Part shown: positions 41,175 to 49,594 of the stretch, in pieces
Layout of the letters: each line of letters opens with the position of its first letter
Position numbering within the stretch: the stretch's first letter is position 1
NCBI GenBank assembly: GCA_034933285.1
Contig: JAYFNT010000004.1
Location: forward strand, 62,001-126,000
DNA from: RPRC01 sp034933285
Lineage (GTDB): Bacteria; Desulfobacterota; Desulfuromonadia; Geobacterales; Geobacteraceae
Length of the DNA stretch: 64,000 nt
Direction of reading: 5' to 3'
Translations under genes and position numbers: made by a program
Notes under the pieces: generated by a model
Database searches by the model: none
The model's input: only the letters and a program-made list of their open reading frames with translations
What the model was told of the DNA's origin: nothing

Positions 41175-41587
41175 CTCTTACCGGCGGGCTCCGTCATCAT
41201 GCCGAGGCGTTCGATACCCGCTCCCTTTATTTCGGCCATGGTCTTTACCACTTCTCCGTAGGGCACATCCTTGTCAGCCTTCAGAAAGACTTCTTTCTTT
41301 TCCCTGGAGGCGAAGATGGTGTTCAGCTTTGAGGCCAGCTCATCGTGCGATGTTACTTTGTCGTTTATGAACACCCGTCCGGGCCTGTCGATGGAGACAA
41401 CCACTGTCTCCTGGTCGGCCGAGAGAGACTTTGCCTGAGTTTTCGGCAGATTCACCTGGACTCCCTGCTGCATCATGGGTGCGGTGACCATGAAGATGAT
41501 CAGGAGCACCAGCATGACATCCACCAGGGGTGTGACATTGATCTGGGACATGGCGCCATTGCGCTGGTCCCTGGTTCCGATTTCCAT
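41171..41587 (-). CDS. tolR: Proton-channel subunit TolR
   Basis: A 138-residue ExbD/TolR protein. One N-terminal membrane helix carries the proton-relay aspartate: ISQ-type NVTPLVDVMLVLLIIFMVTAPM. The periplasmic domain follows (VQVNLPKTQAKSLSADQETV, then FLKADKDVPYGEVVKTM). It forms the proton-driven motor with TolQ. It lies 8 bases after tolQ. Start at 41587 (ATG) is followed by a short charged leader MEIGTRDQRNGAMSQ, and Met13 is an alternative. Confidence 0.92.
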   Translation of the reverse strand: MEIGTRDQRNGAMSQINVTPLVDVMLVLLIIFMVTAPMMQQGVQVNLPKTQAKSLSADQETVVVSIDRPGRVFINDKVTSHDELASKLNTIFASREKKEVFLKADKDVPYGEVVKTMAEIKGAGIERLGMMTEPAGKR

Positions 41588-41595
41588 GGCGCCCT

Positions 41596-42267
41596 CTATT
41601 TCCCAAAGGTTCTTTGCACAATGTTCAGGTATTCGGTGGAAAAGCTGTCCATGTCGGCGATCAGCACCTTGATTTTATGCTGGAAATGGTTGTACCCCAT
41701 GACTGCCGGTATGGCGGCGACCAGGCCGACCGCCGTGGCGATGAGAGCTTCGGCGATACCGGGCGCTACAACTGCCAGGGAGGCTGAACCGGTTTCTCCG
41801 ATTCCCTTGAAGGCGGTCATGATGCCCCAGACAGTACCAAAAAGGCCTATGAAAGGAGCGGTGGACCCTGTTGTGGCGAGAAAGGTCAACATCCTTTCCA
41901 GGCGGGTTATCTCGGATGTCGTGGCACGGCGCAAGGCACGGGCAATGTTGTCGAATGCGCCCAGCTCAGTACTGATGATACCGGGAACTTCCTTTTCAAT
42001 CCCTTTTTCCATGATCTTTTTCATTTCGGCATAACCTTCGCCGAAAAGAACGGCCAGGGGAGAGTCGGTGAAACGGTCCAGCTGGGAGTTGATGGAGTCG
42101 AAACGCTTGACCTTCCAGAAGAATTCCAGGAAACGCTCCGACTGGCTCTTGGCCCGATAAACCTCCCAGAACTTGAAGAAGATGATGCCCAGTGAAAATA
42201 CGGAAAAGGCGCAGAGAATTACCAGGACCACTTTGACTATGATACCGGTCACGGCAAAGATTCCCAA
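41596..42267 (-). CDS. tolQ: Proton-channel subunit TolQ
   Basis: A 223-residue membrane protein of the MotA/TolQ/ExbB family with three membrane helices (residues about 10-30, 125-150 and 165-190). RALRRATTSEITRLERMLTFLATTGSTAPFIGLFGTVWGIMTAF (key: the GLFGTVWGI motif) and APGIAEALIATAVGLVAAIPAV are diagnostic. The start is TTG at 42267 with GGAGGTATC upstream. It opens the tol operon; the promoter should lie in the 190-base divergent gap shared with hemW. Confidence 0.93.
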   Translation of the reverse strand: MGIFAVTGIIVKVVLVILCAFSVFSLGIIFFKFWEVYRAKSQSERFLEFFWKVKRFDSINSQLDRFTDSPLAVLFGEGYAEMKKIMEKGIEKEVPGIISTELGAFDNIARALRRATTSEITRLERMLTFLATTGSTAPFIGLFGTVWGIMTAFKGIGETGSASLAVVAPGIAEALIATAVGLVAAIPAVMGYNHFQHKIKVLIADMDSFSTEYLNIVQRTFGK

Positions 42268-42455
42268 GGTTGATACCTCCGATTTTTGATAATGAAGCGT
42301 TTATAAAATATGCCTCCCGGCATGTTGAAGTCAACACGAAATTTGTTCGTGCGTACCATCGCGCACGGTCTGTTCGGCGTTTTGCCTGCTTGGCGTTCAG
42401 GCGCCACGGATTCAGATTGGACTTTTGAAGCGAATATGATGTAACAATATATTCC

Positions 42456-43601
42456 ATGGATATTTCCCTTTACATCCATTACCCGTTCTGCCTGCGCAAG
42501 TGCCTTTACTGTGCGTTCAATTCCGTTGTGGAATCTTCCTGCAGCCCCGTGGAATACGTGGAGGCGCTGCTGCGCGAGATGGTACTCCGCTCCAGTGCCA
42601 TGGCGAACGAATGCACGGCAGTGACACTCTATTTCGGCGGCGGGACACCCTCACTTCTCTCTCCTTCCCTGGTAGGGCGAATAGTCGATGCTGCTGCGGT
42701 GCATTTCTCCCTCAAAGACGATGCGGAGATCACCCTGGAATGCAATCCCGGGACAGTCGACAGGCAGCTCCTGGCAGGTTTCCGCGCCGCGGGAATAAAC
42801 CGCCTGTCACTCGGTGTGCAATCCTTTGACGACGGTATGCTGCAGTGCCTGGGCAGAATTCACACTTCCAGGGAAGCCTTTGATGCATTCATGCTGGCCA
42901 GGGAGACGGGCTTCACCAACCTGGGAATCGACCTGATCCATTCTCTCCCGCAGCAGTCCCCGTCCATGTGGGAGCGGGAACTGCTGCGGGCCCGAGATCT
43001 TGGTCCGGAACACATCTCTGTATACGGGCTTTCCGTCGAGGAGGGGACGCCTTTCGCCATGCTGGAGAAAAAAGGCATGCTTTCCCTTCCCGGGGAGGAC
43101 GATTACGTGCGCATGTTCGAGCTTTCCGCGGAGATTCTCTGCTCCAGCGGTTTCGAGCACTACGAGATATCCAATTTTGCCCGGCCGGGCTTCCGCTCCC
43201 GTCACAACACCGGATACTGGGAGCGCCTCCCCTGCCAAGGCTTGGGGGCCGGCGCCCATTCGTTCATGCCGGAACCGGCGTATGGCGCACGGTATGCCAA
43301 TCCGGAGCGGGTCGATGAATACCTGGAGGCGCTCGGGAACGGGAAACTTCCCCGCTCTGACCCGCATATCCTCACCCTTGGGGAAGCCATGGCCGAGAGG
43401 ATGTTTCTGGGACTGCGCATGACCGAAGGGGTGAACCTTCAGGCATTCGAAAAAGAGTTCGGGATTTCTTTCCGGGAGGTCTTCGGTTCAGCCTGCGCGG
43501 ATCTATTCACGGCTGGCCTGCTGGAGACCCGCGACGGTTTTCTGCGCCTTTCATCACAGGGGCTTTTGCTCTCCAACCAGGTTTTTATCAGGTTCCTTTG
43601 A
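42456..43601 (+). CDS. hemW: Radical SAM heme chaperone HemW
   Basis: A 381-residue radical SAM protein. The cluster motif is CLRKCLYCAFNS (C-x3-C-x2-C) at about residues 14-21, right after SLYIHYPF, and VTLYFGGGTPSLLSP, ITLECNPGTVD and SLGVQSFDDGMLQCLGRIH follow in the HemN/HemW order. The shorter length and C-terminal LRMTEGVNLQAFEKEFG point to HemW, a heme-delivery chaperone, rather than oxygen-independent coproporphyrinogen oxidase. It diverges from tolQ and precedes the heat-shock operon. Confidence 0.88.
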   Translation: MDISLYIHYPFCLRKCLYCAFNSVVESSCSPVEYVEALLREMVLRSSAMANECTAVTLYFGGGTPSLLSPSLVGRIVDAAAVHFSLKDDAEITLECNPGTVDRQLLAGFRAAGINRLSLGVQSFDDGMLQCLGRIHTSREAFDAFMLARETGFTNLGIDLIHSLPQQSPSMWERELLRARDLGPEHISVYGLSVEEGTPFAMLEKKGMLSLPGEDDYVRMFELSAEILCSSGFEHYEISNFARPGFRSRHNTGYWERLPCQGLGAGAHSFMPEPAYGARYANPERVDEYLEALGNGKLPRSDPHILTLGEAMAERMFLGLRMTEGVNLQAFEKEFGISFREVFGSACADLFTAGLLETRDGFLRLSSQGLLLSNQVFIRFL

Positions 43602-43683
43602 CCTCGGCGCATCTGCCGGTTTTCCGTTTGGGGCGCTGTTTCGCGGGCCCCTTTCAGATGCTGTTTCATCGCCCTGAATTTCC

Positions 43684-43712
43684 TTGACAAACTGAGGGGT
43701 GGTTGTTACTTT
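43684..43712 (+). promoter_or_regulatory. Sigma-70 promoter for the hrcA-grpE-dnaK operon
   Basis: TTGACA (43684-43689), 17 bases, then TACTTT (43707-43712). It lies directly upstream of a CIRCE element, so the start of transcription falls at or within the operator. Confidence 0.75.
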
Positions 43713-43720
43713 TGACTCAG

Positions 43721-43747
43721 TTAGCACTCTGTGTCATCGAGTGCTAA
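43721..43747 (+). promoter_or_regulatory. CIRCE operator
   Basis: TTAGCACTC-N9-GAGTGCTAA, a perfect CIRCE. HrcA binds it and represses the operon until heat stress; the hrcA gene starts 20 bases downstream, so regulation is autogenous. Confidence 0.95.
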
Positions 43748-43767
43748 CCTGCGTTACGGGGGCCGCA

Positions 43768-44799
43768 ATGGGCGATACTCTTACGGAGCGAAGCAGACAG
43801 ATACTCGAAGCAATAATCGAGGACTATATAAAAACGGCTGAACCGGTTGGGAGCCGCTCCGTGACCAGGAGGCATGGACTCTCGCTGTCGCCGGCGACTG
43901 TGCGGAACGTTATGTCCGACCTGGAGGAGCTGGGTTTCCTCGCCTCTCCCCATACTTCCGCGGGCCGCGTTCCCACGGACAAGGCCTTCAGGTTTTACGT
44001 GGATTCCCTGCTGCAGATCAGATCAATCGACGATGAGCAGCGTGACGAAATACGCAGGCATTACCGGAGCCAGGGCCGCGATGTAGGTGAGATGCTCAAG
44101 GAAACCAGCAGGATACTGTCTTCCATATCCCATTATATCGGCATTGTCGTTGCGCCCCGTTTCACGGCGAACGTATTCCGGCAGATCGAGTTCGTGAAGC
44201 TCTGCGGCAGCAGAATTCTGGCCATTCTCGTATCTGAGAGCGGCGTGGTCCAGAACCGCATCATAGAGTCGAACGAGGAGATTCCTTCCGAAGACTTGGT
44301 GAGGATGTCCAATTATCTGAACAACCTTCTCAAGGGACTGACCATTTCGGAGGTAAAGGCCCGGATTTTCCAGGAAATGGAAAGCGACAAGGTCAGGTAC
44401 GACGACCTCATGAGCAAGGCGCTCAAACTTTCGGAGCAGACTCTTGATGAGCCGGACGCCGAGGTTTTCATAGAAGGCCAGGTAAACATTCTGGAACAGC
44501 CCGAGTTTGCCGATGTGGACAAGATGAAGGAGATTTTCCGGGCATTCGAGGAAAAGGGCCAGCTCATCACCCTGCTCGATCGCTGCATGGATGCCGAGCG
44601 GGTCAACATTTTCATCGGCGCGGAAAACTTCCTGAACAGAATGAACCAGCTGAGCGTCATAACGGCACCCTATGCCAGCGGCAGGAATACCCTGGGAGTG
44701 CTGGGCGTAATCGGCCCGACCAGGATGGGCTATGACCGGGTCATCCCGATTGTCGACTACACAGCCCGCATGCTGAGCAAACTTCTGGGCAGCGGGTAA
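43768..44799 (+). CDS. hrcA: Heat-inducible repressor HrcA
   Basis: A 343-residue repressor. The N-terminal winged helix has LTERSRQILEAIIEDYIKTAEPVGSRSV and HGLSLSPATVRNVMSDLEELGFL, the standard HrcA start; PHTSAGRVPTDKAFRFYVD is the next conserved block, and the C-terminus IGPTRMGYDRVIPIVDYTARMLSKLL is also typical. I begin at the ATG at 43768 (GGGGGCC upstream), 23 codons inside the longer frame, which would cover the CIRCE. HrcA is stabilised by GroEL, linking repression to chaperone supply. Confidence 0.93.
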   Translation: MGDTLTERSRQILEAIIEDYIKTAEPVGSRSVTRRHGLSLSPATVRNVMSDLEELGFLASPHTSAGRVPTDKAFRFYVDSLLQIRSIDDEQRDEIRRHYRSQGRDVGEMLKETSRILSSISHYIGIVVAPRFTANVFRQIEFVKLCGSRILAILVSESGVVQNRIIESNEEIPSEDLVRMSNYLNNLLKGLTISEVKARIFQEMESDKVRYDDLMSKALKLSEQTLDEPDAEVFIEGQVNILEQPEFADVDKMKEIFRAFEEKGQLITLLDRCMDAERVNIFIGAENFLNRMNQLSVITAPYASGRNTLGVLGVIGPTRMGYDRVIPIVDYTARMLSKLLGSG

Positions 44800-44819
44800 T
44801 CATACGGAAAGGAGCAGGT

Positions 44820-45422
44820 GTGGACAGGAAAAAACATGACACCGGGAAACCCGGTGCAGAACATAGCGGACAGGAAGCGGCGGCAGAAGCCGCTGCAGCA
44901 CCCCAGACAGCGGCAGGAGCGGAAGAGGAGCCGGGTGAACGGATCCGGCAGCTTGAAGAATCCCTTTCCGCCAAGGAGGCCGAGGCAGCGGCAAACTGGG
45001 ACAAATACCTGAGAGAACGGGCAGACCTGGAAAATTACCGCAGGCGGGTCCAGAAGGAGAAGGAAGACCTCATGAAGTACGGCAACGAGTGCCTGCTTAT
45101 GGAGATCCTCCCTGTGCTGGACAATATGGAGCGCGCTCTTGATCATGCTTCCGAGGAGAGTTTGTCCGCGGTCATCGAGGGTGTCAACCTGACACGCACT
45201 ATGCTGCTTTCCGTTCTGAAGAAGTTCGGGGTTGAGCCGATAGAATCCAAAGGGGTGGTGTTCGACACTGCCTTTCATCAGGCCATGTGCCAGATCGAGA
45301 GCGAGGAGACCGCCCCCAATACGGTCATAGAGGAATTCCAGAAGGGGTACATGCTGAACGACCGGCTGCTCAGGCCTGCTATGGTTTCCGTTGCCGCGGC
45401 TCCTAAAAATAACCGGGAGTGA
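44820..45422 (+). CDS. grpE: Nucleotide exchange factor GrpE
   Basis: A 200-residue cochaperone that releases ADP from DnaK. A long acidic, Ala/Gln-rich N-terminus is followed by the coil ERIRQLEESLSAKEAEAAANW and the conserved YLRERADLENYRRRVQKEKED, then FGVEPIESKGVVFDTAFHQAMCQIE and FQKGYMLNDRLLRPAMVSVA, the C-terminal beta-wing. Start is GTG at 44820 with AAGGAGCAG upstream. It lies between hrcA and dnaK in one operon. Confidence 0.93.
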   Translation: MDRKKHDTGKPGAEHSGQEAAAEAAAAPQTAAGAEEEPGERIRQLEESLSAKEAEAAANWDKYLRERADLENYRRRVQKEKEDLMKYGNECLLMEILPVLDNMERALDHASEESLSAVIEGVNLTRTMLLSVLKKFGVEPIESKGVVFDTAFHQAMCQIESEETAPNTVIEEFQKGYMLNDRLLRPAMVSVAAAPKNNRE

Positions 45423-45505
45423 TAAAAATTTTCATCTTCCCCTTGTTTTTCCCGTATGGAATGACTAGTTTTTGGTTGCAGAGACTTTAAAGGAGGAAAA
45501 CATAA

Positions 45506-47413
45506 ATGAGCAAGGTAATCGGAATTGACCTGGGTACTACCAACTCCTGCGTGGCGATCATGGAGGGGGGGGAGCCGGTTGTAATAGCAAACGCGGAAGG
45601 GAGCCGAACCACGCCTTCCATCATCGCCTTCACTGACAGCGGGGAGAGGCTGGTGGGTCAGCAGGCGAAACGCCAGGCAGTCACCAACCCTGAAAGCACC
45701 CTGTATGCCATAAAGCGCCTTATCGGCAGGAAGTTCGAGACGGAAGCCGTCAAAAGGGACATAGCGATTTCTCCCTTCAAGATCGTCAAGGCGGATAATA
45801 ATGACGCCTGGGTGGAAGTTCGCGGCAAGCAGTATTCTCCTCCGGAGATTTCCGCCATGGTGCTGCAGAAAATGAAGAAGACCGCCGAAGATTACCTGGG
45901 TGAGACGGTGACGGACGCTGTTATCACGGTTCCGGCCTATTTCGACGATTCCCAGCGCCAGGCAACCAAGGATGCCGGCAAGATCGCCGGGTTGAACGTC
46001 CTCAGGATCATCAACGAGCCGACCGCGGCTGCCCTTGCTTACGGCCTGGACAAGAAGAAGGATGAAAAGATCGCGGTGTTCGACCTGGGCGGCGGCACCT
46101 TCGATATCTCTATCCTGGAGCTTGGCGAGGGGGTCTTCGAGGTCAAGTCCACCAACGGCGATACATTCCTCGGCGGCGAGGATTTCGACCAGATGGTCAT
46201 CGACTGGATCGCCGATGAATTCAAGAAAGACCAGGGAATCGACCTCAGGGGCGACAAGATGGCCCTGCAGCGCCTCAAGGAAGCGGCGGAAAAGGCCAAG
46301 TGCGAACTGTCCACTTCCATGGAGACCGACATCAACCTACCGTTCATAACCGCCGATGCTTCCGGCCCCAAGCACCTGACACTCAAGCTGACCCGGGCAA
46401 AGCTGGAACTGCTCTGTGCCGATCTGATCGGCAAGCTCGAAGCTCCCTGCCGGATGGCGCTGAAGGACGCAGGACTCTCCGCGGGCGAGATCGACGAGGT
46501 TGTCCTGGTCGGCGGCATGACCCGCATGCCCTCGGTGCAGAAGAAGGTTCAGGAAATCTTCGGTAAGGCTCCCCACAAGGGCGTAAATCCGGACGAGGTG
46601 GTTGCCATCGGTGCGGCGATCCAGGGCGGCGTGCTCCGCGGCGATGTGAAAGACGTGCTGCTCCTGGACGTGACCCCGCTTTCGCTGGGCATAGAAACCC
46701 TGGGCGGCGTCATGACCAAGCTGATCGACAAGAACACCACCATTCCGTGCCGCAAGAGCCAGGTTTTTTCCACCGCTGCCGACAACCAGCCGGCGGTGAC
46801 CATACATGTGCTCCAGGGCGAGCGCGAGATGGCGGGCGACAACAAGACCCTGGGCAATTTCGAGCTGACCGGGATTCCGCCGGCACCGCGCGGCGTGCCC
46901 CAGGTCGAGGTCACCTTCGACATCGACGCCAACGGTATTGTCCATGTTTCCGCCAAGGACCTGGGCACAGGCAAGGAGCAGTCGATCCGCATCACCGCAT
47001 CTTCGGGCCTTTCAAAGGAAGAAATCGACAAAATGGTGCGCGACGCCGAGTCCCACGCCTCCGAAGACAAGCAGAAGAGGGATCTCATAGAGGCAAGGAA
47101 TCACGCTGACAGCCTGGTCTATTCGACCGAAAAGTCGCTCAAGGAGTTTGGCGACAAGATTGACGAGGGTGAAAAGAAGAAGATCGAAGACGGTATCGCA
47201 GCCGTGAAAAAGGTCATGGAAGGGAGCGACGCGGAGGCTATCAAGAAGGCCAGCGAAGAGCTTACCCAGGCTTCCCACAAGCTGGCCGAGGCGGTATACG
47301 CCAAGGCCCAGCCCGGGGCCGACCAGCCCGGTGACGCACCCCAGGAGGGCGCCGCAGGTGGTGAAAAGGTGGTCGAGGCAGAATTCGAAGAAGTAAAAGA
47401 CGACAAAAAATAA
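45506..47413 (+). CDS. dnaK: Chaperone DnaK (Hsp70)
   Basis: A 635-residue ATP-driven chaperone. Phosphate-binding motifs IGIDLGTTNSCVA (residues 5-17) and IAVFDLGGGTFDISILEL (near 188-205), the NEPTAAALAYG block, the interdomain linker VLLLDVTPLSLGIETLGG and the substrate domain with GIPPAPRGVPQVEVTFDIDANGI (key residues) are all clear, ending in the acidic EVKDDKK. AAAGGAGGAAAAC precedes the ATG. Transcribed from the CIRCE promoter, 84 bases after grpE. Confidence 0.97.
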   Translation: MSKVIGIDLGTTNSCVAIMEGGEPVVIANAEGSRTTPSIIAFTDSGERLVGQQAKRQAVTNPESTLYAIKRLIGRKFETEAVKRDIAISPFKIVKADNNDAWVEVRGKQYSPPEISAMVLQKMKKTAEDYLGETVTDAVITVPAYFDDSQRQATKDAGKIAGLNVLRIINEPTAAALAYGLDKKKDEKIAVFDLGGGTFDISILELGEGVFEVKSTNGDTFLGGEDFDQMVIDWIADEFKKDQGIDLRGDKMALQRLKEAAEKAKCELSTSMETDINLPFITADASGPKHLTLKLTRAKLELLCADLIGKLEAPCRMALKDAGLSAGEIDEVVLVGGMTRMPSVQKKVQEIFGKAPHKGVNPDEVVAIGAAIQGGVLRGDVKDVLLLDVTPLSLGIETLGGVMTKLIDKNTTIPCRKSQVFSTAADNQPAVTIHVLQGEREMAGDNKTLGNFELTGIPPAPRGVPQVEVTFDIDANGIVHVSAKDLGTGKEQSIRITASSGLSKEEIDKMVRDAESHASEDKQKRDLIEARNHADSLVYSTEKSLKEFGDKIDEGEKKKIEDGIAAVKKVMEGSDAEAIKKASEELTQASHKLAEAVYAKAQPGADQPGDAPQEGAAGGEKVVEAEFEEVKDDKK

Positions 47414-47422
47414 CTATAAAGG

Positions 47423-47500
47423 CTCTGGGCAAAAGGCTGAAGGCAAAGGGGAGAATAATACCGCTCCCCTTTTGCCTTTTGCCGTTTGCCCTTTTGCCCA
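47423..47500. repeat. GGCAAAAGG/CTTTTGCC inverted repeat array between dnaK and dnaJ
   Basis: Near-tandem GGCAAAAGGC-type units on the left (47430-47450) face CCTTTTGCCTTTTGCC-type units on the right (47467-47495). The whole 85-base gap can fold as a long imperfect hairpin. It may act as a partial terminator, lowering dnaJ relative to dnaK. Confidence 0.6.
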
Positions 47501-47512
47501 TGGGGATGAAGA

Positions 47513-48637
47513 GTGGCAAACGGGGATAAACGTGATTATTACGAGGTACTGGAAGTTCACCGGAATGCCTCCGAGACAGAGATAAAAAAAGCTTACCGGA
47601 AACTGGCCATAAAGTACCACCCTGACAAGAACCCGGGGAACAAGGAAGCCGAAGAGATGTTCAAGGAGGTTTCCGAAGCTTACGAAATCCTGTCCGATTC
47701 ACAGAAGAGGGCCCAGTACGACCAGTTCGGCCATGCCGGTCTGGGCGCTGGCGGCGGTTTCAATGCCTCGGGTTTCGGCTTTGGCGCGGGGACACCGTTC
47801 GGCGACATTTTCGGCGACATTTTCGGCGATATTTTCGGTGGTGGCCGTCAGCGGGGACGCGGCCAGAGGGGCGATGACCTTCTTTACAACCTGGAGATCT
47901 CCTTTGAAGAAGCGGCCTTCGGGGTCGAATCCAAGATTGAAGTCCCTTACAACAAGCGTTGCGGCGCATGCAACGGCAGCGGCGCCAAGGCGGGCACAGA
48001 ACCGAAAGTGTGCCCCACCTGCCGGGGCGCCGGCCAGGTGCGCTTCCAGCAAGGCTACTTCAGCGTGAGCAGGACCTGCAATCACTGCGGAGGGGAAGGG
48101 CGGATAATCGAAAAGCCTTGCGCGGTCTGCCGCGGCACTGGCAGCGTCAAGGATACCAAGACCATGTCGGTCAAGATACCGAGAGGAGTGGAGACCGGAA
48201 ACCGGCTCAAGCTCTCGGGCGAGGGCGGGCAGGGAACCAGGGGAGGCGTGAACGGCGACCTGTATGTATCCATCAACGTAAAGCCCCACCCGATATTCAC
48301 CCGGGACAACAATGACGTGATCTGCGAGGTTCCCATCAGTTTCATACAGGCATCCCTGGGAACCGAGATCCAGGTTCCAACCCTTGAAGGCAAGGTCGGG
48401 CTGAAGGTCCCGGAAGGCTGCCAGTCGGGAAAGGTCTTCCGGCTCCGGGAGAAGGGCATACCGGTCCTGCAGGGATATGGCCGGGGTGATCAGCTGGTAA
48501 TCATAAAGGTGGAAACGCCGGTCAACCTGAACAAGAAGCAGCGGGAGCTACTGGAGGAGTTCGCCAGGATCGGCGGGGAGGAAATTCATCCGCTGAAGAA
48601 GAATTTCCTGGACAAGGTGGTGGATCTGTTCAGCTAG
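47513..48637 (+). CDS. dnaJ: Chaperone DnaJ
   Basis: A 374-residue cochaperone. J domain with HPD (YHPDKNPGNKEAEEMF near residue 36), then a Gly/Phe region with a tandem FGDI-FGDI-FGDI-FGG, then four zinc repeats: CGACNGSG, CPTCRGAG, CNHCGGEG and CAVCRGTG, and the C-terminal substrate domains. GTG start at 47513 with GGGGATGA upstream. It stimulates DnaK ATPase. The stop TAG is directly followed by a repeat element that also serves as a terminator. Confidence 0.95.
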   Translation: MANGDKRDYYEVLEVHRNASETEIKKAYRKLAIKYHPDKNPGNKEAEEMFKEVSEAYEILSDSQKRAQYDQFGHAGLGAGGGFNASGFGFGAGTPFGDIFGDIFGDIFGGGRQRGRGQRGDDLLYNLEISFEEAAFGVESKIEVPYNKRCGACNGSGAKAGTEPKVCPTCRGAGQVRFQQGYFSVSRTCNHCGGEGRIIEKPCAVCRGTGSVKDTKTMSVKIPRGVETGNRLKLSGEGGQGTRGGVNGDLYVSINVKPHPIFTRDNNDVICEVPISFIQASLGTEIQVPTLEGKVGLKVPEGCQSGKVFRLREKGIPVLQGYGRGDQLVIIKVETPVNLNKKQRELLEEFARIGGEEIHPLKKNFLDKVVDLFS

Positions 48638-48728
48638 TAGGGGCGGGTTTTTAACCCGCCCTTTCCGGGTTTCAGACCCGCCCTTCTGGGTGTAATAAAA
48701 CAAGGGCGGGTTAAAAACCCGCCCCTAC
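48637..48728. repeat. GTAGGGGC-ended palindromic element after dnaJ
   Basis: A 92-base element with perfect 27-base inverted ends (GTAGGGGCGGGTTTTTAACC outward, GGTTAAAAACCCGCCCCTAC at the other end, continuing inward as CGCCCTT/AAGGGCG). The middle holds a second GGGTTTCAGACCC palindrome. Its first base is the last base of the dnaJ stop. It can also work as a terminator for both flanking genes. A second 93-base copy type lies at 49502-49594. Confidence 0.8.
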
Positions 48729-48754
48729 CGTCATACTGCAAGCTTCGGTGGCGA

Positions 48755-49417
48755 TTATCCCATCACCGCCTTGCGGAATTCATCGATGCCCATCTGCTCG
48801 ACGAGACGGCAGATTCGCTCTTTTTTACCGCATCCCTTGTAGTAATTGACTATCTTTTCAATAATTGCCAGAACTTCATCATCGGTGGCTATATCTTCCG
48901 CAAATACATCGGCGATTCGCGGCCTCATGCCGGAATTGCCTCCCACCAGTATTTTCCAGCCCTTCGGGGTTCCCATGACGCCGATATCCTTGACCCATAC
49001 CTCGGAGCAGGAGAGCATGCAGCCGGAAACCCCCATCTTCATCTTGTTGGGGAGTTGCATGGCGTGATAGATGGCGTCCACTTTCAGGCCGAGCCCCACC
49101 GAGTCCATCACTCCGCGCTTGCAGAAGGTGGTGCCGGGGCAGATTTTGACGCTGCGCACGCAGAGGCCGATCGCTGCGCCCGGAGTCTGCTGGAGGTCAG
49201 CCCAGATGCTGTCCAGGTCCTCTTCCTTTATTCCTACCAGGGCAATGCGTTGCGCCGAGGTTACCTTCAATGCCTGGGCCTTGTATTTGTCAGCTGCGTC
49301 GCAGATTTTCCGCAGGGTCGCCGTGTCGGTTATCCCTCCGGGGATGTGGGGCGCTATGGCATAGGTTTCCTTGTCTCGCTGCAGTATGGCGCCTTTTTCC
49401 AGGATATCCTTCTTCAT
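48755..49417 (-). CDS. Small nitrite/sulfite reductase-like siroheme protein
   Basis: A 220-residue protein equal to one half of a sulfite or nitrite reductase. An N-terminal ferredoxin-like part (TYAIAPHIPGGITDTATLRKICDAADKYKAQALKVTSAQRIALVG, key G..T...L......A........T..Q.I.L.G) is followed by the cluster/siroheme motif: CVRSVKICPGTTFCKRG and SGCMLSCSE, with the C-x5-C and C-x3-C ligands in order. Single-domain forms like this are common in anaerobes; whether it reduces sulfite, nitrite or acts as a siroheme carrier cannot be told. AGGGAGGAAC precedes the ATG. Confidence 0.82.
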   Translation of the reverse strand: MKKDILEKGAILQRDKETYAIAPHIPGGITDTATLRKICDAADKYKAQALKVTSAQRIALVGIKEEDLDSIWADLQQTPGAAIGLCVRSVKICPGTTFCKRGVMDSVGLGLKVDAIYHAMQLPNKMKMGVSGCMLSCSEVWVKDIGVMGTPKGWKILVGGNSGMRPRIADVFAEDIATDDEVLAIIEKIVNYYKGCGKKERICRLVEQMGIDEFRKAVMG

Positions 49418-49501
49418 CAGTTCCTCCCTGTGATTCTTTTTTAGTGAGGTTAAATTTGTAGCACAATTTTGCCGCGAAAGGAAGGGGTGACGGTGGCGAA
49501 G

Positions 49502-49594
49502 GTAGGGGCGATCCTTGCTCTTGCGCGCCGAAGCGCTTCAGCGCACAGGTGTGTGATAGCCCTATGGAAGGGCAAACACGAGGTTTGCCCCTAC
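49502..49594. repeat. GTAGGGGC-ended element before the MFS stop
   Basis: A 93-base element with GTAGGGGC at 49502 and GCCCCTAC at 49587-49594 in inverted order. The interior (GCGCGCCGAAGCGCTTCAGCGCAC) is palindromic but unlike the dnaJ copy. Read on the minus strand, the TAG inside its end is the stop codon of the MFS gene. Confidence 0.7.

Noticed and set aside
41930..41960. GGCACGG-type repeat in tolQ resembling the seven-base-period repeats
   Set aside because: The encoded NIARALRRATTSE is conserved TolQ sequence, so the likeness is chance.
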